NCBI GenBank assembly: GCA_035623615.1
Contig: DASPTB010000058.1
Coordinates: 1 to 8,307, forward strand
Length of the DNA stretch: 8,307 nt
DNA from: DASPTB01 sp035623615
GTDB lineage: Bacteria > Actinomycetota > UBA4738
Direction: 5' to 3'
The notes beneath the pieces were generated by a model that did not search any database, had not been told where the DNA came from, and saw only the letters and a program-made list of their open reading frames with translations. The translations under genes were made by a program, and so were the position numbers. This document shows positions 5,430 through 8,307 of the stretch, one piece after another. Position 1 is the first letter of the stretch. The number at the start of each line of letters is the position of its first letter.

Positions 5430-6767
5430 GTGAGTGAGAGCGAGAAGGACTCCGGGAGAACCCCCCATGTCGTGATCGTCGGGGCGGGGTTCGCCGGCCT
5501 TGGATGTGCGCGTGAGCTGGCCAAGCACGACGTCCGGGTAACGCTGCTCGACCAGCACAACTACCACCAGTTCCAGCCACTGCTGTACCAGGTCGCGACG
5601 GCACAGCTCGCCACCACCGACATCGCGTTCGACATCCGCCAGGGGTTTCGCAAGCACCCGAACGTCGACGTGAAGATGACGAAGGTCGTCGCCGCGGACC
5701 CCGACGCGCGGTCGGTGACGTTCGACGACGGCGGATCGATCAAAGGCGATTATCTCGTCGTCGCGGCCGGGAGCCAGCCGAACTTCTTCGGCACGCCGGG
5801 CGCCGAGCACAGCTTCCCTCTGTATTCCCTCGACGACGCCCAGCGCCTCCGCTCGCGCATCATCGCCCTCTACGAGGACGCCGACAAGGACCCCTCGCTG
5901 ATCGACCGCGGGGCGCTGACGTTCGTCATCGTGGGGGCCGGCGCCACCGGCACCGAAGTCGCGGGCGCGCTGTCGGAGATGATCCGCGACGTCATGCCGA
6001 CCGAGTACCACGACCTCGCCGTCCAGCGCTCGAAGATCATCCTCGTCGACCACGGCCACGCGGTCCTCGCGCCGTTCTCCGACAAGGCGCACGAGTACGC
6101 CGCCAAGGCGCTCCAGCGGGGCGGCGTTCAGCTGCGGCTCGGGACCGGCGTCACCGAGATTCGCGACGACGCGGTGTCCCTGTCCGACGGCACCTCGATC
6201 CCAACTCGCTGCGTCATCTGGGGCGGTGGCCTGATGGCGGCGCCGCTCGCCGGCAGCGTCGGGGTCGGCCAGGGCCGCGGCGGGCGCATCGACGTCGAGC
6301 CCGACCTCACGGTGCCGGAGTTCCCGAAGGTCTACGCCCTCGGCGATTTCGCGAACATCCCGAGCTCGGAGGGTGGCCCGTTCCCCCAGCTCGGTTCCGT
6401 CGCGCTCCAGTCCGGGCAGTGGGCGGCGAAGAACATCCTCGCCGACATCGAGGGGAAGCCACGGCGCGGGTTCCACTACCACGACAAGGGCATCATGGCG
6501 ATGATCGGCAAGGGCGCGGCCGTCGCCGAGGTCGGCGAGCACCGGCACGAGCTCCACGGCGCGATCGCGTTCTCCGCGTGGCTCGGCGTGCACGTGGTCC
6601 TGCTGAGCGGCGGCGGGGGGCAGCGCTTGGAGGCCTTCGTCAGCTGGGCATGGGACTACTTCAGCAAGGCGCGCGCGGCGCAGGTGCTCGACCGGTCGGA
6701 CGCGGCTCGGATCGACTGGGGCGCCGGCGACGACGACATCGACGACAAGGGAAAGGAATCCACGTGA
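5430..6767 (+). CDS. ndh: NDH-2-like NAD(P)/FAD-dependent oxidoreductase (type II NADH:quinone oxidoreductase family)
   Basis: Predicted single-subunit, non-proton-pumping flavoprotein passing electrons from NAD(P)H via FAD towards membrane quinone. The symbol is tentative. It is 445 residues from a GTG start with GGGGAGG 6 nt upstream. Domains in order: FAD Rossmann motif VGAGFAGLG (17-25), the NDH-2 hallmark NYHQFQPLLYQVAT (44-57), a second Rossmann motif VGAGATGTEVAG (168-179) with acidic Asp207 at the end of the next strand favouring NADH, FAD motif YALGDFA (302-308), and an amphipathic C-terminal membrane-binding segment AWLGVHVVLL...WAWDYFSKARAAQVL (383-420). Two family features deviate. 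The quinone-site AQxAxQ motif reads GSVALQ (322-327), and the FRNR-like loop of the C-terminus reads GGGGQR (394-399). The end is very acidic (GDDDIDDKGKEST). The stop shares GTGA with the following GMC gene, so they form one operon. The electron acceptor may therefore not be the usual quinone. Confidence 0.88.
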   Translation: MSESEKDSGRTPHVVIVGAGFAGLGCARELAKHDVRVTLLDQHNYHQFQPLLYQVATAQLATTDIAFDIRQGFRKHPNVDVKMTKVVAADPDARSVTFDDGGSIKGDYLVVAAGSQPNFFGTPGAEHSFPLYSLDDAQRLRSRIIALYEDADKDPSLIDRGALTFVIVGAGATGTEVAGALSEMIRDVMPTEYHDLAVQRSKIILVDHGHAVLAPFSDKAHEYAAKALQRGGVQLRLGTGVTEIRDDAVSLSDGTSIPTRCVIWGGGLMAAPLAGSVGVGQGRGGRIDVEPDLTVPEFPKVYALGDFANIPSSEGGPFPQLGSVALQSGQWAAKNILADIEGKPRRGFHYHDKGIMAMIGKGAAVAEVGEHRHELHGAIAFSAWLGVHVVLLSGGGGQRLEAFVSWAWDYFSKARAAQVLDRSDAARIDWGAGDDDIDDKGKEST

Positions 6768-8307
6768 GCGAGCGCTACGACGTGATCGTCATCGGCACGG
6801 GCGCGGGAGGCGGGACGCTCGCGCACACGCTGGCCCCGTCTGGGAAGCGCATCCTGATGCTCGAGCGCGGCGACTTCCTGCCCCGCGAGCTGGACAACTG
6901 GGAGGCGAAGGCCGTCTTCGAGGACGGGAAATACATCTCGAAGGACACGTGGTTCGACTCGGCCGGGAAGGCGTTCCAGCCGCAGGTCCACTACTTCGTC
7001 GGCGGCGCCACGAAGATGTACGGAGCGGCGCTGTACCGATTGCGCCCCAAGGACTTCCAGGAGCTCAAGCACGTCGACGGCATCTCGCCGGCGTGGCCTC
7101 TGTCCTACGACGACTTCGAGCCGTTCTACACGAAGGCCGAGTGGCTCTACCAGGTCCACGGCAACGCCGGCGAGGACCCCATCGAAGGTCCCCGGAGCAA
7201 GGACTACCCTTGGCCGGCGGTTTCGCACGAGTCCCGGATCGCACAGCTCTACCACGACCTCGCCAAGGGCGGCTATCACCCGTTCCACGCGCCCTGCGGC
7301 ATCCTGCTGGACGAGGCCGAGCGGGCGAAGAGCACGTGCATCCGGTGCACGTGGTGCGACGGCTACCCCTGCCTGGTGCACGCGAAGTCCGACGCCGAGA
7401 CGATCTCGGTCCGCCCGATCATCGATCGGCCGAACGTGACGCTCCTGGTGGGCTCGGAGGTCGTCAAGCTCGAAACCGACGCCGGCGGCGGCGCCGTCAC
7501 CGGCGTCGTCGTCTCCCGTGACGGGAAGCAGGAGACCTACGAGGCAGACATCGTGGCGCTCTCGGCGGGCGCGGCGAACAGCGCGAAGATCCTGCTCGCG
7601 TCCGCGAACGACAAGCACCCGAACGGTCTCGCCAACGGCTCGGACCAGGTTGGGCGCAACTACATGTTCCACAACAGCAAGGCCGTGGTGGCGCTGGGGA
7701 AGGAGCCCAACGACACGGTGTTCCAGAAGACCCTGGGCCTGAACGACTTCTACTTCGGCGCCGACGACTACGACTGGCCGATCGGCCAGATCCAGATGGT
7801 CGGCAAGTCCAACGCCGAGGCGATGAAGGGCGAGGAGCCGAAGCTCACGAAGCTGGCGCCGCACTGGAGCCTCGCCGAGACGGCTCGCCACGCCGTGGAC
7901 TTCTGGCTGACGACCGAGGACCTTCCCCTTCCCGACAACCGGGTGACGCTCGACGGTGAGGGCAACGTCCACCTCGCGTACAGGTCGTCCAACGACGAAG
8001 AGGCGAACCGCCTCTACCACGAGCTGCGGAAGATCCTGAACCACGTCGGGCTGGCGCAGCACCACGTGCTGGGCAAGAACTTCTACATGAACATGAGCAT
8101 CCCGATCGCGGGATGCGCGCATCAGGCGGGAACGGTTCGGTTCGGCGACGACCCGGCGACGTCCGCGCTGGACCCCAACTGCAAGGCGCACGAGCTCGAC
8201 AACCTCTACGTCGTCGACACGAGCTTCTTCCCGAGCATCGGGGCGGTGAACCCGGCGCTCACCGCCATGGCCAACGCCATTCGCGTGGGCGAGCACATCA
8301 CCGAACG
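6764..8307 (+). CDS. GMC-family FAD-dependent oxidoreductase with a four-cysteine cluster, 3' end cut by window edge
   Basis: Predicted flavin-dependent dehydrogenase or oxidase acting on a sugar or other alcohol. 514 codons are visible and the frame is still open. The GTG start shares GTGA with the preceding stop, with AAAGGA 6 nt upstream. The N-terminal FAD motif is VIGTGAGGGTLA (9-20), with LMLERGDF (31-38) closing the ADP-binding fold and GGATKMYGAALYRLRPKDF (80-98) the second GMC block. The C-terminal GMC domain has CAHQAGTVRFG (451-461, His453) and VDTSFFPSIGAVNPALTAMANAIR (484-507, Asn496), the expected catalytic His/Asn pair. The insert at 192-203 has four cysteines spaced C-x2-C-x2-C-x4-C (CIRCTWCDGYPC), recalling the iron-sulfur-bearing GMC dehydrogenases related to fructose, glucose and gluconate dehydrogenases. 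No Tat or Sec signal is seen, so it is probably cytoplasmic. Only a short C-terminal stretch should be missing. The substrate is not determinable from sequence. Confidence 0.92.
   Translation, partial: MSERYDVIVIGTGAGGGTLAHTLAPSGKRILMLERGDFLPRELDNWEAKAVFEDGKYISKDTWFDSAGKAFQPQVHYFVGGATKMYGAALYRLRPKDFQELKHVDGISPAWPLSYDDFEPFYTKAEWLYQVHGNAGEDPIEGPRSKDYPWPAVSHESRIAQLYHDLAKGGYHPFHAPCGILLDEAERAKSTCIRCTWCDGYPCLVHAKSDAETISVRPIIDRPNVTLLVGSEVVKLETDAGGGAVTGVVVSRDGKQETYEADIVALSAGAANSAKILLASANDKHPNGLANGSDQVGRNYMFHNSKAVVALGKEPNDTVFQKTLGLNDFYFGADDYDWPIGQIQMVGKSNAEAMKGEEPKLTKLAPHWSLAETARHAVDFWLTTEDLPLPDNRVTLDGEGNVHLAYRSSNDEEANRLYHELRKILNHVGLAQHHVLGKNFYMNMSIPIAGCAHQAGTVRFGDDPATSALDPNCKAHELDNLYVVDTSFFPSIGAVNPALTAMANAIRVGEHITE

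Noticed and set aside
6656..8296. A long open minus-strand frame (546 codons) opposite the GMC gene, and a similar one (412 codons) opposite the NDH-2-like gene at 5355-6593
   Set aside because: Low-complexity Val/Arg/Glu/Asp-rich translations with no motifs, antisense to genes with intact catalytic motifs; mirror frames of GC-rich genes.

Overview
The window is GC-rich, densely packed chromosomal DNA, with GTG starts, 4-bp gene overlaps and almost no non-coding sequence. Gene content (short-Q-loop cytochrome bd, GH15 trehalase-type hydrolase, NDH-2-like flavoprotein, GMC dehydrogenase) and codon use fit a soil- or sediment-type actinobacterium or a similar high-GC aerobe. This placement is inference: no rRNA or phylogenetic marker is present.

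Layout. Six protein genes form two divergent blocks around a 191-bp intergenic region (5239-5429). Leftward (minus strand) come a GH15 glycoside hydrolase (3436-5238), an aldose 1-epimerase overlapping it by GTGA (2501-3439), then after a 77-bp gap cydA (1038-2423) and cydB (1-1027, cut by the window edge). Rightward (plus strand) come an NDH-2-like FAD/NAD(P) oxidoreductase (5430-6767) and, again overlapping by GTGA, a GMC-family flavoprotein dehydrogenase (6764-8307, cut by the window edge). No RNA genes, CRISPR arrays, insertion sequences or att sites were seen, and no gap exceeds 300 bp.

How it may work together (inference). The genes read as a sugar-to-oxygen chain. A GH15 enzyme frees glucose (probably from trehalose or an alpha-glucan), a mutarotase equilibrates its anomers, a GMC dehydrogenase with a cysteine cluster oxidises a sugar or alcohol, an NDH-2-like enzyme passes electrons from NAD(P)H towards quinone, and cytochrome bd oxidises quinol with O2.

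The most interesting signal is non-coding. A related 18-bp element of form CATCC-N9-GATG, preceded by TT, occurs once upstream of each of the three transcription-unit heads (cydA, GH15, ndh-like). Each copy is in the sense orientation and lies 35-56 bp before the start codon. It is a candidate common regulatory site tying the carbohydrate and respiratory genes into one regulon. A second signal is a perfect 9-bp hairpin in the last codons of the GH15 gene that hides the ribosome binding site of the epimerase.
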